DNA of 64,000 nt from Lutibacter sp. A80 (GTDB lineage: Bacteria > Bacteroidota > Bacteroidia > Flavobacteriales > Flavobacteriaceae). Of the stretch, positions 42,414-51,523 are shown piece by piece. Numbering within the stretch: position 1 is the stretch's first letter; the number at the start of each line of letters is the position of its first letter. Location of the stretch: contig NZ_CP092480.1 of the NCBI RefSeq assembly GCF_022429645.1, forward strand, positions 124,001 to 188,000, written 5' to 3'. The translations under genes were made by a program, and so were the position numbers. The notes beneath the pieces were generated by a model. The model saw only the letters and a list, made by a program, of their open reading frames with translations, was not told the DNA's origin and did no database searches.

Positions 42414-43025
42414 ATGAAAATAATTTGCATCGGAAGAAATTATGCCAAGCATATTGAAGAACTTCAAAGTGAAAAACCTGAAGAACCAGTAATATTTTTA
42501 AAACCAGATTCAGCAATTTTAGCAAAAAATCAACCTTTTTTTATTCCACCTTTTTCAAATGATTTACATTATGAAGTAGAGGTTTTAGTAAAAATAAATA
42601 AAGTTGGTAAATATATTGAAGAAAAATTTGCACCTAAATATTATGATGAAATAGGTTTGGGAATTGATTTTACAGCAAGAGATTTACAAAATAAGTTAAA
42701 AGCTAAAGGGTTGCCTTGGGAAAAATGTAAAGGTTTTGATGGAAGTGCTGTTATTGGTACTTTTTTTCCAAAAGAAAATTTAGGAGATTTGTCTAATTTA
42801 GAATTTACGTTGTCTAAAAATAATGAATTAGTACAAGACGGAAATACCAATGCTATGCTTTGGAAAATAGACGAATTAATAGCCTATGTTTCACAATTTT
42901 TCACATTAAAAAAAGGAGATGTTATTTTTACAGGTACACCTGCCGGTGTAGGTAAAGTTGTTGAAAATGATATTTTAGTTGGAACAATAGCGGGTAATAA
43001 AGCTTTGTCGGTAAAAATAAAATAA
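42414..43025 (+). CDS. Fumarylacetoacetate hydrolase family protein
   Basis: About 203 residues from the Met of MKIICIGRNYAKHIEE, the usual start (an ATG 9 bp earlier adds three residues). Metal-site acidic residues appear in LHYEVEVLVKI and the closing GDVIFTGTPAGVG motif is present. Family members hydrolyse or decarboxylate 2-oxo/fumaryl-type acids. The short length is that of the YcgM/oxaloacetate-tautomerase-like branch; the substrate is not determined. Confidence 0.87.
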   Translation: MKIICIGRNYAKHIEELQSEKPEEPVIFLKPDSAILAKNQPFFIPPFSNDLHYEVEVLVKINKVGKYIEEKFAPKYYDEIGLGIDFTARDLQNKLKAKGLPWEKCKGFDGSAVIGTFFPKENLGDLSNLEFTLSKNNELVQDGNTNAMLWKIDELIAYVSQFFTLKKGDVIFTGTPAGVGKVVENDILVGTIAGNKALSVKIK

Positions 43026-43110
43026 ATTTTACTTTAAGTTGTTCTAAAGAAAATATGCCATAGATTTTATTAATAAAAAAGAAATATAGTAGCTAAAGAG
43101 TATTAAGAAG

Positions 43111-43524
43111 TTAGAAGGTGAATAGGATAGGTCCTTTGTATTCTTCAGCTTCTTTTCTGTGATTTTTCATAATATCGTACCCATAATGCGTTTTAACGAG
43201 GTCTTTAAAGTTGTATTGTAACCTTGGAAAATTTCTCAATAATTTATTGAAACTACTATTTTTAGAGTTACTCATAAAATAGTATAAAATCTCTGTATAA
43301 GCTCTTGTGAGGGTATAGTTAAATTTATTGCTTTTTAAAGCATTGATATAATAATTTTCTTTTATTCTACAATTTTTAACAATAGCAGTTTCTATTCCAT
43401 ATTTTTCAATTAAAATATAAGACATTCTCAATAGAACTTCATGTGTAAAATAAGAAGGACTTAAAGTACAATTTTCAATTTGTTCAATAAGTTCATTGTC
43501 AGTTAATTCATCAGGTGCAATCAT
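43111..43524 (-). CDS. Conserved hypothetical protein (137 aa)
   Basis: A helical soluble protein, with NELIEQIENCTLSPSYFTHEVLLRMSYILIEKYG near the start and FPRLQYNFKDLVKTHYGYDI near the end. I recall similar proteins in which the first motif is THxxHLRLA, so the family appears conserved though unnamed. It is transcribed opposite to the neighbouring FAH and cinA genes. No function proposed. Confidence 0.7.
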   Translation of the reverse strand: MIAPDELTDNELIEQIENCTLSPSYFTHEVLLRMSYILIEKYGIETAIVKNCRIKENYYINALKSNKFNYTLTRAYTEILYYFMSNSKNSSFNKLLRNFPRLQYNFKDLVKTHYGYDIMKNHRKEAEEYKGPILFTF

Positions 43525-43634
43525 AGCTTTCTATATGTGGTATTAATTAATACGCTTTCTTTTATACTAAAGATGTTGTTTTTTATAAAAGGTTGCGTTA
43601 GAATTAGTACTTTTATCAAAATATTTTATTAGAA

Positions 43635-44879
43635 ATGCAAGCAGAAATAATTACTATTGGAGATGAAATTTTAATCGGACAAATTTTAGATTCAAATTCA
43701 AAATGGATTGCTGAAGAATTAAATAAAATTGGGGTTTCAGTTTATCAAATAACTTCAATTCAAGATACAAAAGAACATATTTTAAAAGTTTTAAGCGAAG
43801 CACAATTAAATTCCGATATTGTTATATTAACAGGTGGCTTGGGGCCAACAAAAGACGATATTACAAAATTAACTTTAGCAGAATATTTTAACGATAAATT
43901 AGTGTTAAAAGAAGATATTGCTGAACAAATTAAAGAAATGTTTGCCAAAGTCAACTATCCCTTTACAAGTGTTAATAGAGATCAAGCCTTAGTGCCTTCA
44001 AAATGTATTCCTTTAAAAAATAATTGGGGAACTGCTCCTGGAATGTGGTTTCATTCAAATAATAAAGTTGTAATATCTCTACCAGGTGTTCCAAATGAAA
44101 TGAAAGGATTGATGCGAGATGCAGTATTGCCAAAATTAATACAAACCTTTAAACTACCTTATATTTTGCATAAAACCATAATAACTTATGGAATGGGAGA
44201 GAGTATGGTAGCCGAACGTATTGAAGAATGGGAAGATAATTTACCTGCATTTATAAAATTGGCATATTTGCCAGCCTATGGAAAGTTAAGGTTGCGTTTA
44301 ACGGCCAAAGGAGCTGAAAAAAAGATTTTAGAAACAAGTATGCGCTTAGAAGTTGAAAAACTTTTTAAATTAATACCTGATTTAATTGTGGGGGTAGAAG
44401 ATTTACAAACAATTGAAGTGGCTATTGGGAAACTATTGAAAGATAAAAAACAAACTTTATCCGTCGCAGAAAGTTGTACTGGAGGCGCAATTTCTAAAAT
44501 GTTAACAACAATTCCAGGTGCATCAAGTTATTTTTTAGGTGCTGTTGTTGCATATCAAGCAGCTGTTAAAATTTCAGAATTAAATGTGGACAAAGCTCTG
44601 ATTGAGCGTTTTTCTGTTGTAAGTTCAGAAGTTGCAGAAGCAATGGCAATTGGAACTCAACAAAAATTTAAATCGGATTATGCAATAGCAACTACAGGAA
44701 ATGCTGGGCCTACAGCCGATTTAACAGATAAAACTGTTGGGACAGTTTTTATTGCAATAGCAACACCAACTACAGTTTTTTCAAAAGAATATTTTTTTGG
44801 AAAACCTAGAGAAAAGGTGATAGAAAGGGCTTCAAACAAAGCCTTAGAGTTACTCAGAAAAGAAATTTTAAAAAACTAG
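43635..44879 (+). CDS. cinA: CinA family nicotinamide mononucleotide deamidase-like protein
   Basis: 414 residues, full length. The N-terminal MoaB/MogA-like domain (EIITIGDEILIGQILDSNSKWIAEEL, TGGLGPTKDD) and the C-terminal amidase domain (SVAESCTGGAIS ... TTGNAGPTADLTDKTVGTV) are both present. CinA deamidates NMN to recycle NAD and hydrolyses ADP-ribose in some bacteria. It precedes the ribosomal protein operon by 80 bp. Confidence 0.95.
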   Translation: MQAEIITIGDEILIGQILDSNSKWIAEELNKIGVSVYQITSIQDTKEHILKVLSEAQLNSDIVILTGGLGPTKDDITKLTLAEYFNDKLVLKEDIAEQIKEMFAKVNYPFTSVNRDQALVPSKCIPLKNNWGTAPGMWFHSNNKVVISLPGVPNEMKGLMRDAVLPKLIQTFKLPYILHKTIITYGMGESMVAERIEEWEDNLPAFIKLAYLPAYGKLRLRLTAKGAEKKILETSMRLEVEKLFKLIPDLIVGVEDLQTIEVAIGKLLKDKKQTLSVAESCTGGAISKMLTTIPGASSYFLGAVVAYQAAVKISELNVDKALIERFSVVSSEVAEAMAIGTQQKFKSDYAIATTGNAGPTADLTDKTVGTVFIAIATPTTVFSKEYFFGKPREKVIERASNKALELLRKEILKN

Positions 44880-44888
44880 TGAAATAAG

Positions 44889-44920
44889 TTTGTGTATTTA
44901 GATTTAAAAAATTAATTTTG
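44889..44920 (+). promoter_or_regulatory. Promoter of rpmB-rpmG-DUF4295
   Basis: TTTG (44889-44892), 20 bp, TAATTTTG (44913-44920), an exact consensus with the same spacing as the rpsA promoter. Transcription near 44927. Confidence 0.75.
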
Positions 44921-44958
44921 CATCTCGTTTTGAGAATACAAAAAAAAAGTACAGAGAT

Positions 44959-45198
44959 ATGTCAAGAGTTTGTGAACTTACTGGAAAAAAAGCAATGGTT
45001 GGAAACAATGTTTCTCACGCATTGAATAGAACAAAAAGAAAATTCGACGCTAATTTAATTAAAAAGCGTTTTTATATTCCTGAAGAGGATAAATGGGTTA
45101 CTTTAAAAGTATCTACATCTGCTTTAAAGAATATTAATAAAAAAGGAATCTCTGCGGTTATAAAAGAAGCAAGAGAAAAAGGTTTTTTAAAAAAATAA
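44959..45198 (+). CDS. rpmB: 50S ribosomal protein L28
   Basis: 79 residues, standard length. The start CELTGKKAMVGNNVSHALNRTKR and the end VIKEAREKGFLKK are typical of L28. First gene of an rpmB-rpmG-DUF4295 operon before ftsY. Confidence 0.97.
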   Translation: MSRVCELTGKKAMVGNNVSHALNRTKRKFDANLIKKRFYIPEEDKWVTLKVSTSALKNINKKGISAVIKEAREKGFLKK

Positions 45199-45204
45199 TA
45201 AGTA

Positions 45205-45390
45205 ATGGCAAAGACTAAAGGAAACAGAATTCAGGTGATTTTAGAATGTACTGAGCACAAAGCTTCAGGGCAAGCGGGTACTTCTAGATATATTACTACC
45301 AAGAATAAAAAGAATACTCCTGATAGAATGGAAATTAAAAAGTACAATCCTATCTTGAAGAAAATGACTGTTCATAAAGAAATTAAATAA
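45205..45390 (+). CDS. rpmG: 50S ribosomal protein L33
   Basis: 61 residues starting [19 protein letters not shown], with [21 protein letters not shown]. It is the Cys-poor form of L33 (a single Cys rather than four). 6 bp after rpmB. Confidence 0.97.
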   Translation: MAKTKGNRIQVILECTEHKASGQAGTSRYITTKNKKNTPDRMEIKKYNPILKKMTVHKEIK

Positions 45391-45435
45391 TTAGAGGTTT
45401 TTATTTAAAAACTTCAAATAACACTTAATAAGACC

Positions 45436-45588
45436 ATGGCAAAGAAATCAGTAGCATCGTTACAAACAGGATCAAAAAGATTAAGTAAAGCTATAAAAAT
45501 GGTAAAATCACCTAAAACAGGTGCTTATACTTTTGTAGAAGCTATTATGGATCCAGCAAACGTAAAAGACTTTTTGAGCAAAAAATAA
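45436..45588 (+). CDS. DUF4295 small basic protein (50 aa)
   Basis: ATG at 45436 gives a 50-residue basic protein, MAKKSVASLQTGSKRLSKAI and then KMVKSPKTGAYTFVEAIMDP. It is a DUF4295 member, found in Bacteroidetes directly after rpmB and rpmG and probably ribosome associated. It is 45 bp after rpmG. Confidence 0.88.
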   Translation: MAKKSVASLQTGSKRLSKAIKMVKSPKTGAYTFVEAIMDPANVKDFLSKK

Positions 45589-45610
45589 TTTTTTGTTTTT
45601 AAAATATTTT

Positions 45611-45650
45611 AAAGCTACTTTCAATCTATTGAGGGTAGCTTTTCTTTTTT
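45611..45650 (+). terminator. Terminator after the L28-L33-DUF4295 operon
   Basis: AAAGCTACTTTCAA and TTGAGGGTAGCTTT (with two G-T pairs) form a 14-bp stem, then T-rich sequence. Confidence 0.75.
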
Positions 45651-45658
45651 TATATTTG
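45651..45658 (+). promoter_or_regulatory. -7 box of ftsY
   Basis: TATATTTG matches TAnnTTTG, 19 bp before the ATG at 45678, so the leader is very short. It overlaps the T-rich end of the preceding terminator. Confidence 0.5.
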
Positions 45659-45677
45659 TAAAACAAATTTGTAGAAA

Positions 45678-46631
45678 ATGAGTTTATTTAAAAGAATATT
45701 TTCAAAAGAAAAAAAAGAAACTTTAGACAAAGGTCTAGAGAAAACAAAAACATCTTTTTTTTCGAAGCTGTCCAAAGCAGTTGCAGGTAAAACTAAAGTT
45801 GATGATGATGTATTAGATAACCTGGAAGAAGTGCTAGTATCTTCAGATGTTGGAGTTGAAACTACACTTAAAGTTATTGATAGAATTGAAGCTAGAGTAG
45901 CCAAAGACAAATATTTGGGTACCGACGAGTTAAATAAAATTCTAAGGGAAGAAATAGCTGGCTTGCTATCAGAAACCAATGTTGGTAACGAAACAGATTT
46001 TACAATTCCATCAACCAAAAAACCATATGTAATTATGGTTGTAGGTGTTAATGGCGTTGGAAAAACTACCACAATAGGTAAATTAGCTTCACAATTTAAA
46101 AAGGCTGGAAAAAGCGTTGTTTTAGGTGCTGCAGATACTTTTAGAGCTGCTGCAATAGATCAATTACAAGTTTGGGCCGATAGAGTAAATATTCCAATTG
46201 TGCGACAAGAAATGGGAAGTGATCCAGCTTCTGTGGCTTATGATACCTTAAAGTCTGCCGTTTCTCAAAATGCAGATGTTGTTATTATAGATACCGCTGG
46301 AAGATTGCATAATAAGGTGAACTTAATGAATGAGTTGACCAAAATAAAACGTGTAATGCAAAAGGTGGTGGAAGATGCGCCTCACGAAGTATTATTGGTT
46401 TTAGATGGTTCAACAGGTCAAAATGCTTTTGAACAAGCTAAACAGTTTACATTAGCAACCGAAGTAACATCGTTAGCTGTTACAAAATTAGATGGCACTG
46501 CAAAAGGTGGTGTTGTTATTGGAATTTCAGATCAATTTAAAATTCCCGTAAAATATATTGGTGTTGGTGAGGGAATTGACGACTTGCAAGTTTTTAATAA
46601 AATTGAATTTGTAGATTCTTTCTTTAAATAA
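45678..46631 (+). CDS. ftsY: Signal recognition particle receptor FtsY
   Basis: 317 residues. The NG domain has GVNGVGKTT (P-loop), DTAGRLHNK, and TKLDGTAKGGV; an N-terminal basic stretch replaces the long acidic A domain of E. coli. It docks ribosome-SRP complexes at the membrane. A strong terminator follows. Confidence 0.97.
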   Translation: MSLFKRIFSKEKKETLDKGLEKTKTSFFSKLSKAVAGKTKVDDDVLDNLEEVLVSSDVGVETTLKVIDRIEARVAKDKYLGTDELNKILREEIAGLLSETNVGNETDFTIPSTKKPYVIMVVGVNGVGKTTTIGKLASQFKKAGKSVVLGAADTFRAAAIDQLQVWADRVNIPIVRQEMGSDPASVAYDTLKSAVSQNADVVIIDTAGRLHNKVNLMNELTKIKRVMQKVVEDAPHEVLLVLDGSTGQNAFEQAKQFTLATEVTSLAVTKLDGTAKGGVVIGISDQFKIPVKYIGVGEGIDDLQVFNKIEFVDSFFK

Positions 46632-46652
46632 AATACTATAAATAAAATAGTT

Positions 46653-46684
46653 AAAACCTCTTTTTTAAAAGAGGTTTTTTTTAT
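46653..46684 (+). terminator. Terminator of ftsY
   Basis: AAAACCTCTTTT (46653-46664) pairs with AAAAGAGGTTTT (46667-46678), then T run. Confidence 0.85.
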
Positions 46685-46712
46685 TTTTATAACTTCTGTA
46701 AAATCAAATTAA

Positions 46713-48365
46713 ATGAAAAAGCTATTATTTTTAGTTACATTACTTATTTTAGTTGTAGCCTGTAACCACAAAAAAGAATCTGTTGTTTTCACAAAATATG
46801 ATGAAACTACTGAAATATTAGCACAACAAAAGCACCAAATTGAAAGAATGCGGTTTAAGCTAATTCAATCTAAATATTTAGATATGAATAAAGTTTTTAA
46901 ACCATTTGAAGAAGATTTAGCGGGTTTTACAGAAAAAGATTATCAAAATTTATTGCCATTTATTTTAGAAAAAGATATTCCTACTATACAAGAGTTTGTA
47001 AACAATAGAATTTTATCTTATGAAAGGATTGTATTGTTTTATTTGTATAGAATCCGTAAATATGAGAGTAGTCATAATTTAGCCTTAAATAGCATTATAG
47101 CTTTAAACCCAACTATTGTTGAACAAGCTCGTGAAAAAGATAGAAATCGACCTATAAATTTAAAAAATACAGTATATGGTTTACCAATACTTTTAAAAGA
47201 TAATATTAATACCATTGGAATGCCTACTACAGCAGGAGCTTTTGTTTTAAGTGAAAATAAAGAAACAGATGATGCCTTTATTGTAAAAAAACTAAAAGAA
47301 AATGGAGCTTTAATTTTAGGAAAAACGAATTTAAGTGAATGGGCTTACTTTTTTTGTAGCGGTTGCCCTGTTGGTTATAGTGCCGTTGGTGGACAAACAC
47401 TGAATCCATATGGTAGAAAAATATTTGAATCTGGAGGCTCAAGCTCTGGAAGTGGTGTAGCAGTAGCAGCGAATTTTGCAATAGCTGCAGTTGGTACTGA
47501 AACCTCAGGGTCTATTTTATCTCCTGCTAGCCAAAATGCTGTTGTGGGATTAAAGCCAACAATTGGCTTAGTAAGCAGAACAGGTATTGTACCAATTTCA
47601 AGTACTTTAGATACACCAGGCCCAATGGCTAAGAGTTTAGTTGATACTGCTATTTTATTAAATGCTATGTTGGGAGAAGATGTTGAAGATTCAGTTACAA
47701 TAGGAAACAATACACAAGTTAGTTATATAGATTCGTTAAGTAGTTCCTCTTTAAGAGGAAAAAGAATAGGCGTTATAAAAGAACTTTTAACAGATTCAAT
47801 TTATAAGAGCGCTGTACAAATTATTAAAAAAAGAGGAGGAGCAGAGCTTATAGAATTTGAGCAACCTAAAATTGGTCTGAATGGTTTTTTAACTTTGCTT
47901 AATATTGATATGAAGTATGATTTGCCAAATTATTTAAAAAATTATGCAGATACAGCTATTCAAATTTCAACTATTGAAGACGTTATTAAGTTTAATTTGT
48001 TAGATTCCATACAGCGTTCACCATATGGGCAAGAATTATTTGAAGGAATTTTAAATGATACAACTTCAAATAAAGCATTTGAGCTGGTTAAACAAAATTT
48101 GCATACAAAAGGAATTGAGTTTTTTAAAACGCCAATGGATACACATAATTTAGATATAATTTTATCTATAAATAATTACCACGCTGGTTATGCTGCTGTT
48201 GCAAAATTTCCTTGTTTAACTGTCCCAATGGGTTTTAAAAAAACAGGGGAACCCATTAGTTTAACGTTTATTGCTAAACCTTTTCAAGAAAATAAGTTAT
48301 TAAATTTAGGATATGCTTTTGAAAAATTAACCAAGGCTAGAAAGCTTCCAGAAGATTATAAATAG
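46713..48365 (+). CDS. Amidase-signature family lipoprotein
   Basis: 550 residues with a lipoprotein signal (LLILVVACNH, C17). The amidase-signature catalytic Ser-cisSer-Lys arrangement is visible: Lys in PILLKDNINT, and GGSSSGSGVAVAAN with GTETSGSILSPAS. It would hydrolyse amides in the periplasm or at the outer membrane. A 140-residue N-terminal helical part precedes the catalytic domain. Substrate unknown. Confidence 0.9.
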   Translation: MKKLLFLVTLLILVVACNHKKESVVFTKYDETTEILAQQKHQIERMRFKLIQSKYLDMNKVFKPFEEDLAGFTEKDYQNLLPFILEKDIPTIQEFVNNRILSYERIVLFYLYRIRKYESSHNLALNSIIALNPTIVEQAREKDRNRPINLKNTVYGLPILLKDNINTIGMPTTAGAFVLSENKETDDAFIVKKLKENGALILGKTNLSEWAYFFCSGCPVGYSAVGGQTLNPYGRKIFESGGSSSGSGVAVAANFAIAAVGTETSGSILSPASQNAVVGLKPTIGLVSRTGIVPISSTLDTPGPMAKSLVDTAILLNAMLGEDVEDSVTIGNNTQVSYIDSLSSSSLRGKRIGVIKELLTDSIYKSAVQIIKKRGGAELIEFEQPKIGLNGFLTLLNIDMKYDLPNYLKNYADTAIQISTIEDVIKFNLLDSIQRSPYGQELFEGILNDTTSNKAFELVKQNLHTKGIEFFKTPMDTHNLDIILSINNYHAGYAAVAKFPCLTVPMGFKKTGEPISLTFIAKPFQENKLLNLGYAFEKLTKARKLPEDYK

Positions 48366-48368
48366 TTT

Positions 48369-49430
48369 TTAGTCGATAATTAAATTCAGTTTTTCCCAAA
48401 GTTCATTATCAAAATTTGAAAGTGCAAAATTTGTTGCATCTGCACTTTCTCCCATTCTAATAATTACTAATTTTTTACTGGGTGAAACGTAAATTTTTTG
48501 GTCGTTTTTACCTAAAGCAGCATATAAATCATTTGGAGCATTAGGAATTAATGCTCCCTGAAACTCAAATTGAGATTGCGGTAAGTGGTAATTAGATTTT
48601 CCATTTAACCACCATAAATATCCGTATGCATTATTTATATTTTGTGAAGTACTTATTGAATTATTAAAAAAATCGGCATTTATAATTTCTGTAGTATCCC
48701 AAGTTCCTTTATTAAATGCTAATAAACCAAATCTAGCCATACTTCTTGCCGTACTATAAAAAACACTAAAATCTCCAGTTTGTAACCATATTCCTGTCAT
48801 TCCAATTTTATCTCTCAAATTTGTATTAAAAAATGTTGAAAATGGTTGTTTTGCCGTTGCTTCAATAACATCTTGTAATTTTACATATACATTATGATAT
48901 GCCCACCTTGTTCCTGCATCAGCTTTATACTGTAAATTTATTGAATTTACTGCATCGCCTAAATCATCATCTAAACCAGATGTCATAGTTAATAAATGCT
49001 TACAAGTAATTAAATTTTCTTTAACTGTTGATGCACTTGTCCAACCGTTTCCTAAATAATCTGAAACCTTAGTATTTATATTTAATAAACCTTTTTCTTG
49101 AGCAATACCTGTAGTTACTGATGTTAAGGTTTTTCCAGCACTTGCCCAGTACCAGGGTTTAGATTCAGAATGATTGTTAAAATACTGTTCAATAGCAATT
49201 CTACCATTGTATAACACAATAAAACTTTTAGTGTTTTTAGCTTCTAAATAAGTTAACAATTCTTCAATTTTATGTTCATCCCAATTTAATTCAGAAGGTG
49301 CAATTGTTTCCCAATCATCTCCTGCTAATGTTGGAAAATATAGCGATTTTGTTGTTAAGGTTAAGTCTTCATTTTGCGAACAAGAAAATAAACTGATGAA
49401 TAGAAGTATTGGGAACTGGTATTTTTTCAT
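48369..49430 (-). CDS. Beta-lactamase-family serine hydrolase, lipoprotein
   Basis: 353 residues with lipoprotein signal (LFISLFSCSQ, C17). The nucleophile motif S-x-x-K is SAGK (97-100) in WASAGKTLTS, and the Y-x-N motif is YHN in RWAYHNVYVKL. It is a class C-type hydrolase or D,D-peptidase or esterase, outside the inner membrane. It is convergent with the amidase gene, 3 bp between stops. Confidence 0.88.
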   Translation of the reverse strand: MKKYQFPILLFISLFSCSQNEDLTLTTKSLYFPTLAGDDWETIAPSELNWDEHKIEELLTYLEAKNTKSFIVLYNGRIAIEQYFNNHSESKPWYWASAGKTLTSVTTGIAQEKGLLNINTKVSDYLGNGWTSASTVKENLITCKHLLTMTSGLDDDLGDAVNSINLQYKADAGTRWAYHNVYVKLQDVIEATAKQPFSTFFNTNLRDKIGMTGIWLQTGDFSVFYSTARSMARFGLLAFNKGTWDTTEIINADFFNNSISTSQNINNAYGYLWWLNGKSNYHLPQSQFEFQGALIPNAPNDLYAALGKNDQKIYVSPSKKLVIIRMGESADATNFALSNFDNELWEKLNLIID

Positions 49431-49492
49431 AAATAAAAAGTTAAAAATTTAGGTATTTATTTTTAGACTCAACTCAATTAAAAAGGTTTACT

Positions 49493-49500
49493 TACTTTTG
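49493..49500 (+). promoter_or_regulatory. -7 box that fixes the rimO start
   Basis: TACTTTTG matches TAnnTTTG and would start transcription near 49507. A TTG in the rimO frame at 49498 lies inside this box, so translation must begin later, at GTG 49522. Confidence 0.55.
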
Positions 49501-49521
49501 CAAAAAATAAAATACAAAATT

Positions 49522-50835
49522 GTGCGTACTAAATCAAAAAAAGAAAATAAAATTAACGTAGTTACTTTAGGTTGTTCTAAAAACGTATACGATAGTGAAG
49601 TGTTAATGGGGCAGCTAAAAGCAAATAATAAAGACGTTGTATATGAAGATGAAAATGATGAAGGAAACATAGTTGTTATAAATACCTGTGGTTTTATTGG
49701 AGATGCTAAAGAAGAGTCTGTAAACACGATTCTACATTATGTAAATAAAAAAGAATTAGGTGAAGTAGATAGAGTTTATGTTTCAGGTTGTTTAAGTGAA
49801 CGTTACAAGCCGGATTTACAAAAAGAAATTCCGGATGTTGATGAATATTTTGGTACACACGATTTACCTAATTTATTAAAGGTTTTAGATGCAGATTATA
49901 AACACGAATTGGTTGGGGAACGTTTAACTACAACACCTACACATTATGCATATTTAAAAATAGCTGAAGGATGCGATAGACCTTGTTCTTTTTGTGCCAT
50001 TCCATTAATGAGAGGAAAGCACGTTTCAACACCTATAGAAGATCTAGTAGTTGAAGCAACAAAATTGGCCAAAAAAGGAATTAAAGAACTTATTTTAATA
50101 GCTCAAGATTTAACCTATTACGGATTAGATATTTATAAAAAAAGAGCCTTGGCCGATTTATTAAAAGAATTGGTGAAAATTGATGGTATTGAGTGGATTC
50201 GTTTGCATTATGCATTTCCAACTGGATTTCCACTAGATGTTTTAGAAGTGATCCATAACGAGCCTAAAGTTTGTAATTATTTAGACATTCCATTACAGCA
50301 CATAAATGATGACATTTTAAAGTCGATGCGTAGAGGAACTTCACACGAAAAAACTACAAATTTACTTGCTGAATTCAGAAAATCTGTGCCTAATATGGCT
50401 ATTAGAACCACTTTAATTGTTGGGTATCCAGGTGAAACTGAAGCAGCTTTTCAAGAATTAAAAGATTGGGTACAAGCAATGCGTTTTGAACGTTTAGGAG
50501 CTTTTGCATATTCTCACGAAGAAAATACACACGCAGCGAACTTGGTAGATGATGTTCCTGAAGATGTAAAACAACAACGTGTTAATGAAATAATGGAACT
50601 TCAAAGTCAGATTTCTTTTGATTTAAATCAAGAAAAATTAGGTAAGACTTTTAAGGTGATTATTGATAGAAAAGATGGAAACGTATTTGTTGGTAGAACA
50701 GAATTTGATTCGCCTGATGTTGATAATGAAGTGCTAATTGATGCTACTAAATATTATGTGCAAGTTGGTAAGTTTGCTCAAATTAAAATTACTTCTGCTA
50801 CAGAATTTGACTTGTATGGAGAGCCTGTAAATTAA
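49522..50835 (+). CDS. rimO: Ribosomal protein S12 methylthiotransferase RimO
   Basis: 437 residues from GTG 49522 (product MRTKSKKENKINVVTLGCSK as usual for the family). It adds methylthio to an Asp of S12. The N-terminal UPF0004 Cys residues include C18 and the NTCGF Cys; the radical-SAM triad is CDRPCSFC; a C-terminal TRAM domain ends the protein. The GTG is chosen because the promoter box covers the earlier TTG. Confidence 0.94.
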   Translation: MRTKSKKENKINVVTLGCSKNVYDSEVLMGQLKANNKDVVYEDENDEGNIVVINTCGFIGDAKEESVNTILHYVNKKELGEVDRVYVSGCLSERYKPDLQKEIPDVDEYFGTHDLPNLLKVLDADYKHELVGERLTTTPTHYAYLKIAEGCDRPCSFCAIPLMRGKHVSTPIEDLVVEATKLAKKGIKELILIAQDLTYYGLDIYKKRALADLLKELVKIDGIEWIRLHYAFPTGFPLDVLEVIHNEPKVCNYLDIPLQHINDDILKSMRRGTSHEKTTNLLAEFRKSVPNMAIRTTLIVGYPGETEAAFQELKDWVQAMRFERLGAFAYSHEENTHAANLVDDVPEDVKQQRVNEIMELQSQISFDLNQEKLGKTFKVIIDRKDGNVFVGRTEFDSPDVDNEVLIDATKYYVQVGKFAQIKITSATEFDLYGEPVN

Positions 50836-50982
50836 TTTTAAATTATTGAATAAAATATTAAATTAATTAAAAGTCTAAAAACTTAATTAACAGATATTAA
50901 TTAAGTTTTTAATAAAAAATGGACTGTTTTTAGGCGCAATTTCAGCTGTTTAAATTTCTTTTTTTTTGATGAAAATCAATAA

Positions 50983-50997
50983 TGCGAATTATTCGCA
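50983..50997. promoter_or_regulatory. Fur/Zur-type 7-1-7 palindrome upstream of the zinc-related operon
   Basis: TGCGAAT-T-ATTCGCA is a perfect 7-1-7 inverted repeat. Its AATnATT core is that of Fur-family boxes (for example the Bacillus Zur box TCGTAATnATTACGA). It lies just upstream of the -33 region of the operon promoter. A less perfect copy is at 51048. Confidence 0.65.
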
Positions 50998-51005
50998 ATT
51001 ATTTA

Positions 51006-51034
51006 TTGTCTTTTCATAAAATAAATTATATTTG
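51006..51034 (+). promoter_or_regulatory. Promoter of the zinc-related operon
   Basis: TATATTTG at 51027-51034 fits TAnnTTTG; TTG at 51006-51008 is a possible -33 element (18-bp spacing). Transcription would begin near 51041, between the two palindromic boxes. Confidence 0.55.
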
Positions 51035-51047
51035 TAAAAAATATTAA

Positions 51048-51062
51048 TGCGACACGTTTGCA
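51048..51062. promoter_or_regulatory. Second, degenerate Fur/Zur-type box
   Basis: TGCGACACGTTTGCA matches the upstream box TGCGAATTATTCGCA at 10 of 15 positions and keeps the outer TGC/GCA. It covers the expected transcript start, where bound protein would block initiation. Confidence 0.45.
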
Positions 51063-51110
51063 TTTAAGTATTTTCAACAAATTTAAAGTATTATTTTATA
51101 AAAGAAACAA

Positions 51111-51500
51111 ATGAAAACTAACAACAACAATACTATTGACCTTATTGCACTTTCAAGTTCTTTAATTTGTGCAGTACACTGTGCTGCAATACCTGTAGTG
51201 CTTTCATTCTCATCTCTATCTAGTTTGCATTTTTTAGAAAATCCTTATATAGAATTAACATTTATAAGTTTAGGTCTTGTATTTGTTATTACTTCTCTTT
51301 GGCCAAGTTATAAAAAAGTTCATTTCCAAGTAAAACCATTGTTATATGCAGGGTTAGGGTTTGTTTTTATTGCTTTGGGTAGACTTGATTTTACAGAATT
51401 ATGGGAGGTAGTTAATACTGTTATAGGCGCTTCTATAGTTGCTTTTGCCCATTATTTAAATTGGAAATTAATGAAGTGTAAAAAAAATCATACTCATTAA
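51111..51500 (+). CDS. MerC-like membrane protein
   Basis: 129 residues with four membrane helices. A Cys pair near the first helix (C20 and C24 in LICAVHCAA), a helix with VVLSF, and a terminal metal-binding tail (MKCKKNHTH) match MerC, named for mercury transport. In Bacteroidetes such proteins lie in zinc- or iron-related clusters; here the Fur/Zur-type boxes upstream suggest zinc. It is first in the run that leads to the ZigA-type GTPase. Confidence 0.85.
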   Translation: MKTNNNNTIDLIALSSSLICAVHCAAIPVVLSFSSLSSLHFLENPYIELTFISLGLVFVITSLWPSYKKVHFQVKPLLYAGLGFVFIALGRLDFTELWEVVNTVIGASIVAFAHYLNWKLMKCKKNHTH

Positions 51501-51523
51501 ATTTATTTTAATTAGTCCTTTTA

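Noticed and set aside
49498..49521. TTG start for rimO eight codons earlier
   Set aside because: It lies inside a good -7 promoter box and would give an unusual N terminus.
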